Source of the DNA: Halobacteriovoraceae bacterium | GTDB taxonomy: Bacteria > Bdellovibrionota > Bacteriovoracia > Bacteriovoracales > Bacteriovoracaceae | Assembly (NCBI GenBank): GCA_002712005.1 | Contig: PASP01000005.1 | Coordinates: 44,173-108,172, forward strand | Direction: 5' to 3' | DNA length: 64,000 nt | Shown here: piece after piece, positions 25,768 through 34,274 of the stretch | How positions within the stretch are numbered: the first letter of the stretch is position 1 | Layout of the letters: each line of letters opens with the position of its first letter | Notes under the pieces: generated by a model | Told to the model about the DNA's origin: nothing | Database searches by the model: none | The model's input: only the letters and a program-made list of their open reading frames with translations | Program-made: the position numbers and the translations under genes

Positions 25768-26409
25768 ATGACAAATACAAGCGACCTAGACCCAACTTTC
25801 TACGAACTTTTCGAATTCAAGCCCCGTAAAGGTGACCTAAAAAAAATAGAAATTATTTTGGCGGCCATCGAATGCATGTCTACCATCGGCCATGAAAAAA
25901 CCACCTATGAGGCCATTGCTAAGAAGATTGGAACTCGCCGGGCCCATGTCGCTTATCACTTCAAAGATAAGGCCGATATTTTTGAGGCCAGTATCAAATA
26001 TATAAACGCCAGCTATCAGCAAACCTGTATTCAACAAATGGAAGCCGCAAAAGATGGCGAAAAGATGCTCATGAATTATGTTGAGGCCCCTTTTATTTGG
26101 GCAGAAGAAAACCCTCAGCAGCTCTCTGTAATGCTCCTCTTCTATTATTTGTGCACAATTGATGAGAAGTATCGCAAGCTTCATGGCGAGTTAAGAACAA
26201 AGGGCCACGAGAGAATTGAGTATATACTGGCCCATAAAATTAAAAATCCTCTTCCTCTGGATCAGGCCAAACCCTTGGCCAAGGCCATTCAAAATCTCAT
26301 GTCGGGAACCATTATGGATGTGTCTACAACGGGGAAAATGAGCCTCAAAGCCGGAAGAAGCCTAGTTAAGGATCAGGTTGGCCAGATGATTGGGCCTTCC
26401 TTCAGCTGA
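25768..26409 (+). CDS. TetR-family transcriptional regulator
   Basis: This 213-residue protein has an N-terminal helix-turn-helix at about residues 25-70 (AAIECMSTIGHEKTTYEAIA then KIGTRRAHVAYHFKDKADIF), matching the TetR pattern of helices 1-4. The C-terminal two thirds is helical and would bind an effector, perhaps an acyl-CoA or acid given the neighbours. It diverges from the six-gene hydrolase-KAS III operon across an inverted repeat, so it most likely represses that operon. Next in-frame ATGs are inside the HTH, so the ATG at 25768 is the only reasonable start despite the missing ribosome-binding site. Confidence 0.88.
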   Translation: MTNTSDLDPTFYELFEFKPRKGDLKKIEIILAAIECMSTIGHEKTTYEAIAKKIGTRRAHVAYHFKDKADIFEASIKYINASYQQTCIQQMEAAKDGEKMLMNYVEAPFIWAEENPQQLSVMLLFYYLCTIDEKYRKLHGELRTKGHERIEYILAHKIKNPLPLDQAKPLAKAIQNLMSGTIMDVSTTGKMSLKAGRSLVKDQVGQMIGPSFS

Positions 26410-26495
26410 TGTCCTTACTGGGGTGATTAAAAAAGAGACAAATTTTGCACTGCACAGTATTTTTTACTAAAACCAACAAAATTCATATATGAACA

Positions 26496-26504
26496 TGCTA
26501 GTAT
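26496..26504 (+). promoter_or_regulatory. Extended -10 promoter element before the DUF547 gene
   Basis: TGCTAGTAT fits the extended -10 pattern TGnTATAAT with one mismatch. It would start transcription near 26511, which is the first ATG of the next gene. If real, either that mRNA is leaderless or the true start is the ATG at 26577. Confidence 0.3.
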
Positions 26505-26510
26505 GCCTGT

Positions 26511-28061
26511 ATGAAAAATCCTGGTCCCCTTCTTCTCTATAAAAGAAAGTCACCATTTCGCTACCTTGTTAAGGCGATGGGGATAATCGTGCTCATTTCT
26601 TTATTTTCCTGTAAGACTGAACGCGAAGTAACCATTAAGAATACCCCTTCTTCTAATAAGTCTGAAAAGCTGACAGATTTAGCAAAAGACGTTCAAGAGA
26701 ACGGGCAAGGAGAAAGGATCGAAGTTGTCGACATTCTGACCCCTGAGCCTTTTAGTGAAAATAGTGAAGCTGCAAAAGAACTTAAAGAAAAAGATATATT
26801 TGATCTATGGGATATATTCTTTAGCGCCTTCGTCATTCCTATTTCTCAGGACCCTTATAAAAGTAGAGTCAACTATGAGTCCCTCTATCAACTTGGTCAA
26901 AGTAAGGACCAAGAATTAACCACCCTCTTGGGTCTTATTGAAAGAAAGATGGCGATAACAAATCTTAGTCATTTGACTCCCCAAAAAAGGGCCAGTTTCT
27001 ATATCAATGCCTATAATTACACGGCCATCCGATTAGTCCACAAAGGCTATATCGATAGCACTGGTAAAAAGATAACATCCTTCTTAGATCTATCCAAAGG
27101 TCCAAACCCATTAGAAATTATCTATCGCGAAGTCCTTCCCTTACATCACGGTATAGTGAGCTTAGAAGATTTGGAAAATAAAATGATTAAAGGACATTTT
27201 GAATTCCAAAGAAACTCACAAGAATCGAGTCGAGGTCTTTTGGATGCTCGATTTCATCTCATCCTGAGTAATACTTCAATCAGTCGTCCCTCTCTTTTAA
27301 ATGAAGCTTTTCGCGCCGAAAAGTTAGAAGAGCAAATCGACTTCGTCGTTAAAGCAGCTTTTCAAAATAGAGAACGGATTGCTACAATTAAAGAGGAAAC
27401 TCTCTACTTAAGTCGACTCTTTAAATGGTATAAAGAAGATTTTGAAGCTGATAAGAATTCAATCGCTGAATTTGTTTCTCACTACGCCCCAGAACTGGGA
27501 AGCTTTAAAAGAGTTAAGTATCTCAATTATAGTTACGACATCAATATCTTAAAGAAAGAAGATGGCCAAGGCCTATCCCAAACTCCCGATCTGCCTACTC
27601 TATCGGAATTTCAACAATCGGACTCAGCTCAAAGTGACTCCAACAAACAGAATCCCTGCTCTTATTTAAAGTCTCAAAAAAGAGACCCGCTCCTTTATTG
27701 TGATCACATCGTTAGTGGAGAACTTGATGGATTCTATCAATATAGAAATCGAGTGGATGCCGCAAAGATATGTATCTACAGAATAGAAGAGTCTTCCTCT
27801 AGTGAACAAGGTGCTCAATTGGGTATAAGAGGAAGAGTTGAGGAATTTAATCATAAACTTCAATCTATGAAACAAACCGACCTCATTATCGAAGATGAAT
27901 ATAAATATGATGAAGGAATCTTCACATTAAGAACTTCTGGTGGAGTTCGAACGAAGGCCATCGTTAATATCAACGATAATACCGCTGAAATTCGTCAAAC
28001 AAGTATTATCTTTGGTAAAGGTTATCGAAAGTTTTCATTAGAATGTACGCCTGTTAATTAA
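26511..28061 (+). CDS. DUF547-containing lipoprotein
   Basis: This protein of up to 516 residues has a lipoprotein signal ending IIVLISLFSC, so it is probably anchored in the outer or inner membrane facing the periplasm. If the ATG at 26577 is used the signal is short and standard; from 26511 it has a 22-residue leader. Residues about 80-330 match the DUF547 layout, with FYINAYNYTAIRLVH and SLEDLENKMIKGHFEF. The strand that usually reads HFALNCGxxSCP is LDARFHLILSNTSISRPS, so the usual Cys residues are missing. The C-terminal 150 residues (Cys-containing, beta-rich) are not recognised. No clear operon partner is present. Confidence 0.75.
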   Translation: MKNPGPLLLYKRKSPFRYLVKAMGIIVLISLFSCKTEREVTIKNTPSSNKSEKLTDLAKDVQENGQGERIEVVDILTPEPFSENSEAAKELKEKDIFDLWDIFFSAFVIPISQDPYKSRVNYESLYQLGQSKDQELTTLLGLIERKMAITNLSHLTPQKRASFYINAYNYTAIRLVHKGYIDSTGKKITSFLDLSKGPNPLEIIYREVLPLHHGIVSLEDLENKMIKGHFEFQRNSQESSRGLLDARFHLILSNTSISRPSLLNEAFRAEKLEEQIDFVVKAAFQNRERIATIKEETLYLSRLFKWYKEDFEADKNSIAEFVSHYAPELGSFKRVKYLNYSYDINILKKEDGQGLSQTPDLPTLSEFQQSDSAQSDSNKQNPCSYLKSQKRDPLLYCDHIVSGELDGFYQYRNRVDAAKICIYRIEESSSSEQGAQLGIRGRVEEFNHKLQSMKQTDLIIEDEYKYDEGIFTLRTSGGVRTKAIVNINDNTAEIRQTSIIFGKGYRKFSLECTPVN

Positions 28062-28205
28062 AAAAATAACGACTTAATCGACAGGTGCATAAATTTCTAT
28101 CTTCCCTCATCTCTTAAAATTTCGATAAAATTAAAGAAACCAAAAAATGGTTTACACAAACCTCTAAATGCTAAGCTTTAAATTGAAAAGAATGAAGGAA
28201 TGAAA

Positions 28206-28775
28206 ATGTCATCTATCACGAGTGAAAGAAATGCGCATACTCGAGAGATTCAAAATCTTGAAATGAAAAGAAGAGACCAGATAGATGAAATGAGAAAGAG
28301 TTATTCTAAACAGCTACGTAGCAAAGACGAGAATCACGAAAATCATCTTCAAAATATCAAAGAAACTTTTAAAGAAGAAAAGGCCGAGAACGCAAAGGCT
28401 TACACTACAAAGATCACCTCAAATAATGAGGAATATAGTGAGATCATAAGAGATTTAAATACGAAGAATAATCGCCATATTGAAAGTCTGAAAGAAAAGT
28501 TTAATGAAGAAAAAGAGATGATGATGAAAGGCTTTGATAAAGAATTGGCCGATCTCAAAAAAGAATATAATGCTATATTAAAGAATAAGGACCAACACCT
28601 CGAACAAGTCAAAGCTCAAAATTCAGCTGATCGTGACTATGTGGCCAAGAGAAACGCAAATCAAATTCAAGATATGAAGAACGATCATCATCGTGAGATC
28701 CAAGAATTAGAGGCCAAGAGCCAAATGGAAATCACTTATCTCAAAAGGAAGCTAAAGCTCAACTCTCCAGCTTAA
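28206..28775 (+). CDS. Coiled-coil protein with internal repeats
   Basis: This highly charged protein of about 189 residues is almost wholly coiled coil, with no signal peptide, Trp or Cys. Units of about 42-44 residues repeat, each opening with a His-Leu/Ile pair: HLQNIKETFKEEK, HIESLKEKFNEEK, HLEQVKAQNSADR. The ATG at 28206 is chosen because GAAGGA lies 6 bases before it; the ATG at 28200 abuts the same site. A strong terminator follows at once, so it is a single-gene unit. It could be a cytoskeletal or scaffold filament protein; no family is recognised. Confidence 0.75.
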   Translation: MSSITSERNAHTREIQNLEMKRRDQIDEMRKSYSKQLRSKDENHENHLQNIKETFKEEKAENAKAYTTKITSNNEEYSEIIRDLNTKNNRHIESLKEKFNEEKEMMMKGFDKELADLKKEYNAILKNKDQHLEQVKAQNSADRDYVAKRNANQIQDMKNDHHREIQELEAKSQMEITYLKRKLKLNSPA

Positions 28776-28780
28776 TATAA

Positions 28781-28808
28781 AAAAAGCCATCAAAAGGATG
28801 GCTTTTTT
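28781..28808 (+). terminator. Rho-independent terminator after the coiled-coil gene
   Basis: The stem AAAAGCCATC/GATGGCTTTT has a 5-base loop and is followed by T residues. It lies within 10 bases of the coiled-coil stop codon and also faces the converging barrel gene, so it may work both ways. Confidence 0.9.
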
Positions 28809-28827
28809 ACTCATTTAAATGATTGAA

Positions 28828-29664
28828 TTAGAAAGGATAAGCTAGGGAAATCTCTAAGGCCAAGTCCATACTTGAGTAAGGATTAGTGAAGGTAGCATTA
28901 GAGCTTGGATCTTCAAAGCTTTCTTTGTAAGCGACATAGCTTAATCCACCAGCAAAAGTCATGTAGAGATTATCAAACCACATCTTGTACCCTCCCATTA
29001 AAGTAAAGTAAGGGACACTCTCAGATTCCTCGAAATTGGAAACTCCTTCTATATCAACAACCGAATAAGTTAAATTGACGAGTCCAAGATTAGCCGATGC
29101 CATAAATCCATTTTGAGAAAAGGGATCAAAGTGATAATCAACTCTTCCTCCAAATCCAAGTCCGGATACCTCTAAATCATCACGAGACATAATTCGATTG
29201 GAAACAGAAAGTCCGTAAACCCATTTTTCACTAGAAATATAATCAAATTCTCCGAATATAGAGGCTGAGCTATGACCACCGAGTCCACCTTTAACAGCAT
29301 ATTTATATTGTCCTTTTACGGCCGGTGAATCATTAGTCGCTGACTTGGTCTTAGTTATTCTTGGCGAACTTGTAGTTGATTTGGGATAAATCATTTCTCC
29401 CTTAGCAAGACGAAATCCTTTTCTTCGCTTCATCATTTGGGCCATACACTTGGAGGCATTACATTTTTGAATTTTAGCAACGACTGAAAGTTTCTCTGCA
29501 GAGTCATAGAATTTGACGACTTGACCCGATGTATAGTTTTGAGAGGACTCTTTATTAAATATAAAGCGCTTCCCTTTCACTTGGTGGATTTCTTCCGCTT
29601 GAATCTGAAAGCAAAAGAAAGTAGAAAAAGCGGATAATGCAATTAGCTTTTGATTGAGTTTCAT
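28828..29664 (-). CDS. Outer-membrane beta-barrel protein
   Basis: This 278-residue protein has a signal peptide (MKLNQKLIALSAFSTFFCFQ, cut near QAEE). A periplasmic-looking segment of about 90 residues with a Cys pair (KCNASKCMAQMMKRRKG) follows. The C-terminal 165 residues show alternating aromatic/polar strands (YKYAVKGG, WVYGLSVSNRI, ASANLGLVNLTYSV, PYFTLMGGYKM) and end in ALEISLAYPF, with a terminal Phe as in barrel proteins. It resembles OmpW/OmpA-like eight-strand barrels, but the N-terminal segment is not recognised. Function unknown. Confidence 0.75.
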   Translation of the reverse strand: MKLNQKLIALSAFSTFFCFQIQAEEIHQVKGKRFIFNKESSQNYTSGQVVKFYDSAEKLSVVAKIQKCNASKCMAQMMKRRKGFRLAKGEMIYPKSTTSSPRITKTKSATNDSPAVKGQYKYAVKGGLGGHSSASIFGEFDYISSEKWVYGLSVSNRIMSRDDLEVSGLGFGGRVDYHFDPFSQNGFMASANLGLVNLTYSVVDIEGVSNFEESESVPYFTLMGGYKMWFDNLYMTFAGGLSYVAYKESFEDPSSNATFTNPYSSMDLALEISLAYPF

Positions 29665-29774
29665 CTGAACTTCCCTGTCACAAATTATAACTTATTGTTA
29701 TTGTACTCTTTTATGGTAAGTCCACTTCCTCTAAAATGCTAATAACCCGTAAATGGATCATATTTTGCCTATAT

Positions 29775-29803
29775 AAAAAAGGCCCTCGTTCTGAGGGCCT
29801 TAT
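29775..29803 (-). terminator. Rho-independent terminator after the clan-CD-like gene
   Basis: The stem AAGGCCCTC/GAGGGCCTT (29779-29801) has a GTTCT loop and on the minus strand is followed by TTTTTTATATAGG. It lies about 30 bases beyond the stop codon of the gene ending at 29834. Confidence 0.88.
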
Positions 29804-29833
29804 ATTTATTTTCGTTAAAATGTTTAAGAAAGA

Positions 29834-31036
29834 TTAGAGATACTTTCCAGCTTCCATAAGAAGTTTAAATTCTTTTTCAAAAGGCTTTGTTCCCTTATCT
29901 TTTCCAGTAAAGTTAATCACTTTTACCCCAGACTTTCTCGTCCAGTAAGATTCAAAATCACAACCTTTAAGAGAACAGTCTAAGGTCTTTCCACGAAAGA
30001 AATCCCTACGATCTCCCCCATTTTTTAAAGCTGCGACACAAGACTCATGAACAGCAGGATCGGCCATTCTTGGGCAAAGGAAATCTTCAACACGATCTTG
30101 CCAAGAGCGAGCACCGATAGTTGGAGTAGTTCTTACTCCATGAGCAATCCCTTTCATACAATTTGCAGAACCACTTGAGTTATAGTTACAAAAAGCTTTG
30201 TAGTAAGGCAGCCCTACTTCGTAGTCTCCCCAGTATCCTCTGTACGTGTGCTCATTTGGCATCATACGGTGACAAAAACCGCGCCAACAAGACTCATTAC
30301 TTGAGTAAAGAACATCATTAACTTTCTTCTTTCCCATACCGCTGGGATATTGTCCCCATCCAGAATTATTGTGGTACCACTGTCCGTTATCAAAGACTTG
30401 TTGAAAGTCTGTAGAAGTAAGTGATCCAAAAACAGGTCTCTCAAGAACTCGAGAAATTCCAGGAGCGACCAGATATCCGGTATTACAACCATGAAGAAAG
30501 ACGTAGGCATCAGAAGTGAGTCGAGATTTGATCTCTTGCCAAAGATCTGCATCAGCATTCATACGAGAATTTGACTGAACGGCCACACCTTCTACAGCAG
30601 CATTGTGACTTACAATATGTAAGGAGCTCACAGGAGGTAGATCTTTAATAATCTTAACGATACTATTTTCACGAAGGTGCCAAGTATTGACCTCCATAAT
30701 ATGCATTCCGCGATCTCTTAAAATCTGACGATCTTTTCTCTTATTAAATTCTTCTGCCCAGATAATGACTTGCGCCCTAGAATCAGGATAGGTTTCCTCA
30801 TGTACTTTGGCCCTTGTGATGGCCCCATAGAGAAATTGGAGTCCCATCTCTTCCCCATAGCCCGCTATAAAAACATCTACTGTTTTTACACGAGACCAAT
30901 TCACTTTCTTCAATGTGAAAACACTATAGGCGTGGGCTGAAGTACTTGCTAACATCATTAGGGCGGCCAAGAACGACCACAGAACGCCTTTAAATGATTG
31001 AATCGATTTCACTGTCTGCTCCCTCGTTTGAGACAT
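29834..31036 (-). CDS. Secreted protein with a caspase/DUF4347-like (clan CD) core
   Basis: This 400-residue protein has a signal peptide cut near SAHA (residue 36). Residues about 50-215 alternate strands and helices and contain the two signature spots of clan CD cysteine peptidases. One is His144 after a hydrophobic strand (SSLHIVSHNA); the other is Cys184 after another (DAYVFLHGCNTG). DUF4347 and CHAT proteins read HIVSHG and LYGCN at these places. The residue after the His is Asn, not Gly. The C-terminal half is Cys-rich (about ten Cys), which suits disulfides outside the cytoplasm. It could be an active secreted peptidase or a relative that only binds. It seems to be a single-gene unit. 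Confidence 0.65.
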   Translation of the reverse strand: MSQTREQTVKSIQSFKGVLWSFLAALMMLASTSAHAYSVFTLKKVNWSRVKTVDVFIAGYGEEMGLQFLYGAITRAKVHEETYPDSRAQVIIWAEEFNKRKDRQILRDRGMHIMEVNTWHLRENSIVKIIKDLPPVSSLHIVSHNAAVEGVAVQSNSRMNADADLWQEIKSRLTSDAYVFLHGCNTGYLVAPGISRVLERPVFGSLTSTDFQQVFDNGQWYHNNSGWGQYPSGMGKKKVNDVLYSSNESCWRGFCHRMMPNEHTYRGYWGDYEVGLPYYKAFCNYNSSGSANCMKGIAHGVRTTPTIGARSWQDRVEDFLCPRMADPAVHESCVAALKNGGDRRDFFRGKTLDCSLKGCDFESYWTRKSGVKVINFTGKDKGTKPFEKEFKLLMEAGKYL

Positions 31037-31127
31037 AGAATTATTAAATTTTAAAAATTTACGCCTAAATAAACCTCATCTTGAGATTAATTTCAGTAAA
31101 AATGAGAGAGCTAAGTTTTATTTACAG

Positions 31128-31150
31128 GGGGCCGTAAGGATTACAGCCCC
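31128..31150 (-). terminator. Possible terminator after the porin-like gene
   Basis: Arms GGGGCCGTAA and TTACAGCCCC pair with one mismatch around a 3-base loop, 28 bases past the porin-like stop codon. No clear T run follows on the minus strand, so termination is only likely. Confidence 0.4.
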
Positions 31151-31177
31151 ATGCGTAAATTAAATATTTTTAAATAC

Positions 31178-32380
31178 TTAAAAGAGTGTGGTCATTTGAA
31201 AAAGAGCTGAATCCATCTTCTTATCATCACGAACAAGGGCATAACCCGCTTTGAATGAAGTCGACTTCGTATATTGATAGTGAAGCTGTAAATCGTAGAT
31301 CATGAGATCATTTGCCTGAGAGGAAGCGTATTCACGGGCCTTTCCCACGGCAACAGAAGCAGTGAACTTATCTTTGAAGTAACGAAGACGAGTAATATAG
31401 AGACTTTCATCATCTTCATCCCCTCCAGTAAGAGTTCCTAGGCCACCAATATTGACGAGAAGGTTGTTAGAACGATTGAACTCAGGAGAATTATTCACGA
31501 CAAATGAGAAAGTATCGTAACCGGCAGCAATAAGCCCTCCATTGAAGGATTGGATCATTTGAGCACCGATTTCAAAGCTATTATTGAGTCGGTACTCTCC
31601 CTTAAGGGCCATAGAATGAGAATTAGAATTATCATACCAAGAGTCACTATCTCCAGCACCTAGCCAGTTCCACACGGCCAACATTTTAAAATTCTCTCCC
31701 TTGTATTTGTAATAAGGAGAAAAGTTATGAACGCCACCTAATTGGTAACCTGTTACGCTATTATCAAAGTAAGCATAGAGTAGGGCCCATTCGTGAACTT
31801 GATGAACATGAAAAAGTGCAGCTGCATACATGTCTGAATCATCGCCGTCTTGATTGGTCAAACCTTCTCTTCTCTTATCGTAGAGGATAACCGGAACATA
31901 GTTACCATAGGACTTCATCACCATTAAGCGATCACGACGATCATCACAAGTGTTGAAGCACTCTGAAAAATTCGCGGTTTGGCGACCTGCTCTAGCAACC
32001 CAACCATTTTTGAAAGGAACTTCGATAAATCCATAGTCTAGTCTTACCGGATTTCCCCCATTCACATTATATTGATTATCGCTATTCGTACCTTGAGGAG
32101 CATTAACCGCAGGATCACCATTCCAACGATCTCCACTCAAAGTAGCTCTTGTACTTACTCTAATTTTGTCTTTAGTTGTTACATCAAGCTTAACTCGAAA
32201 GAGCTGCGCTAAACCCTGAGTCTTGGTTTCCCCTCCCCCAGTTTTATCTTTAGTACTATAACCACGAACATAGGCATCACCACCAATTTTCACGTCTAGC
32301 CCATCCATTTCTAAGGCGAAGACCTGACCCATACCAATTGTGATTCCTAGGCTTGCTAAGAAAAATAGAAATTTATTCAT
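31178..32380 (-). CDS. Porin-like outer-membrane beta-barrel protein
   Basis: This 400-residue protein has a signal peptide (MNKFLFFLASLGITIGMGQVFA). Many alternating strands follow, such as VKIGGDAYVRGYS, FRVKLDVTTKDKIRVSTRATL, WVARAGRQTANFS, HSMALKGEYRLNNSFEIGAQM and STSFKAGYALV, ending in FQMTTLF with a terminal Phe. The length and the RAGRQ motif recall alginate-export-type or general 16-18 strand porins. A GGGG ribosome-binding site precedes the ATG. It diverges from cstA across 183 bases, so the two could share control; a substrate link (peptide uptake) is speculation. Confidence 0.78.
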   Translation of the reverse strand: MNKFLFFLASLGITIGMGQVFALEMDGLDVKIGGDAYVRGYSTKDKTGGGETKTQGLAQLFRVKLDVTTKDKIRVSTRATLSGDRWNGDPAVNAPQGTNSDNQYNVNGGNPVRLDYGFIEVPFKNGWVARAGRQTANFSECFNTCDDRRDRLMVMKSYGNYVPVILYDKRREGLTNQDGDDSDMYAAALFHVHQVHEWALLYAYFDNSVTGYQLGGVHNFSPYYKYKGENFKMLAVWNWLGAGDSDSWYDNSNSHSMALKGEYRLNNSFEIGAQMIQSFNGGLIAAGYDTFSFVVNNSPEFNRSNNLLVNIGGLGTLTGGDEDDESLYITRLRYFKDKFTASVAVGKAREYASSQANDLMIYDLQLHYQYTKSTSFKAGYALVRDDKKMDSALFQMTTLF

Positions 32381-32563
32381 AAACCCCCCTCTGGATTTTA
32401 AACTTATTCATATGTCCCAATTTTTTAATACATTTGTATAACTTATTTATTGTCCCCTGAAAAATACTTATCTAGAAACAGTGCGTAACAATAAATTTCA
32501 CAGGACAAAGTTATGGGCCCTCGTTAAAATCCAGATTCTTGCGCTAACTTATGGGGAATACAA

Positions 32564-34237
32564 ATGAATGGAGCTCTTTTAGGACTTTTTGGGATTATGG
32601 CCTTTGCTATGGCCTACCGCTTCTATGGCGGATATCTCTCTAAAAAAATTTTCTCCATTCATATCAAAGATGAAAAAGGTATCCCGACTCCTGCTTTTAC
32701 AAAACAAGATGGGGTCGATTATGTCCCAACCAGCTCATCCATTTTGTTGGGCCATCATTTTAGCTCCATAGCTGGAGCTGCTCCCATTGTAGGGCCCGCT
32801 GTCGCTGCCATCTGGGGTTGGCTACCGGCCATGATTTGGATTATCTTCGGTGTTATCTTTATGGGAGCGTGTCATGATTTTGGTGCCCTTGTGGTATCTA
32901 TGAATTATGACGGAAACTCCATGGCCATAGTGGCCGAGAAGTTATTAGGAAAGAAGGCCCGCAATCTTTTTTTAATTGTTATATTCTTTCTTATCTGGAT
33001 GGTCATCGCCGTCTTTGCCTTGGTCATCGCCAATCTCTTCGTAAGTTTTCCAAGCTCCGTTATTCCCGTAAATTTTGAAATTATCGTGGCCATTCTTATG
33101 GGAGTCTTTATCAACAAAGGGGGAAAGAGTTTAACTCTCCCTTCTATCTTGGCCCAACTCACTCTCTTTTTTATGATTTACCTAGGGAGCCTCTATCCCA
33201 TAAGCCTCTCTTCACTCTTTGGAGAAAATGAACTTATGGCGTGGATGATTCTGCTCTTAGCTTATTCTTTTATGGCCTCTGTTCTTCCCGTTTGGCTCTT
33301 GTTACAACCAAGAGACTATATTAACGGTCACCAACTCTTTGTGGGTCTCGCCCTTATGATTGGAGGTCTCTTCCTTGTTCAACCCGCGGTGGTAGCCCCC
33401 GCTCTTAATCCCCATCCCAAAGGAGCACCGCCGTGGTTCCCCTTTCTCTTTATTACGATCGCTTGTGGGGCCATTTCAGGATTTCATGGATTAGTAAGTG
33501 GAGGAACCACTTCTAAGCAAATTTCAAAGTGGCAAGATGCGAGAAAGGTAGCCTACGGAGGAATGTTAGGAGAAGGCCTACTTGCTCTTTTGGCCACCTT
33601 AGCCGTTACTGCCGGCTTTGAAAGTGAGGCCATGTGGCACAATCACTACGCCAATTGGAATGCGGCCAATGGTCTTTCTGCCAAGATAGGTGCCTTTGTT
33701 TCAGGATCAGCAAAATTCATATCAGGATTAGGACTTCCTCTTGAGGTGGGAGAAACGATCATGGCCGTCATGATTATTTCTTTCGCCGCCACAAGCTTAG
33801 ATACCGCTTGTCGAATCCAGCGCTATATTATTGGAGAATTTGGTGTAACTTTAAAGATGAAAACACTAGAGAACCGCTACGTGGGCAGTTTCATAGCTGT
33901 GGCCAGTGCTTTTCTTCTCATGATTACGAGTGATGGCGGAAAAGGTGGACTTGCTATTTGGCCTTTATTTGGAGCGACCAACCAAATGCTGGCGGGACTT
34001 ACCCTAATTTTGATTTGCCTCTTTCTCATCAAAGAAAAGAAGAAGATCCTCTCTTATCTGGTTCCAGCTATTTTTGTAATTCTTATTACAAGCGTAGGGC
34101 TTATCTACAATCTGACCCTCTTTCTCTCTCAGAAGAATTACTTCTTGGTCGTCCTAAGCTTAGTTCTGAGCTTGATCCAATTATGGATTTTAGTGGAGGC
34201 CATGAATCTCTTTAGGACAAAAAAAAGAGAGTCCTAA
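32564..34237 (+). CDS. cstA: CstA-family carbon starvation protein (pyruvate/peptide transporter)
   Basis: This 557-residue polytopic membrane protein has about 15 hydrophobic segments. CstA hallmarks are present: YDYxPT-like GVDYVPTSSSILLGHHFSSIAGAAPIVGPA (about residues 50-80), GACHDFGAL near 105, SGFHGLVSGGTTSKQI near 310 and the late GGLAIWPLFGATNQMLA. CstA/BtsT proteins import pyruvate, and peptide uptake has been proposed. It is shorter than E. coli CstA but within the range of the family. GGGGAA lies 6 bases before the ATG. The stop codon lies inside a terminator hairpin. Confidence 0.92.
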   Translation: MNGALLGLFGIMAFAMAYRFYGGYLSKKIFSIHIKDEKGIPTPAFTKQDGVDYVPTSSSILLGHHFSSIAGAAPIVGPAVAAIWGWLPAMIWIIFGVIFMGACHDFGALVVSMNYDGNSMAIVAEKLLGKKARNLFLIVIFFLIWMVIAVFALVIANLFVSFPSSVIPVNFEIIVAILMGVFINKGGKSLTLPSILAQLTLFFMIYLGSLYPISLSSLFGENELMAWMILLLAYSFMASVLPVWLLLQPRDYINGHQLFVGLALMIGGLFLVQPAVVAPALNPHPKGAPPWFPFLFITIACGAISGFHGLVSGGTTSKQISKWQDARKVAYGGMLGEGLLALLATLAVTAGFESEAMWHNHYANWNAANGLSAKIGAFVSGSAKFISGLGLPLEVGETIMAVMIISFAATSLDTACRIQRYIIGEFGVTLKMKTLENRYVGSFIAVASAFLLMITSDGGKGGLAIWPLFGATNQMLAGLTLILICLFLIKEKKKILSYLVPAIFVILITSVGLIYNLTLFLSQKNYFLVVLSLVLSLIQLWILVEAMNLFRTKKRES

Positions 34238-34251
34238 AAAAGACTCTCTTT
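34219..34251 (-). terminator. Bidirectional terminator between cstA and tldE
   Basis: The stem AAAGAGAGTC/GACTCTCTTT (34224-34233 and 34242-34251) has an 8-base loop that contains part of the cstA stop codon region. On the minus strand it is followed by an unbroken T run, so it ends the tldD-tldE transcript best; the plus-strand T run is short. Confidence 0.82.
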
Positions 34252-34274
34252 ACCCTGACCTCAAAGAAATTAAT

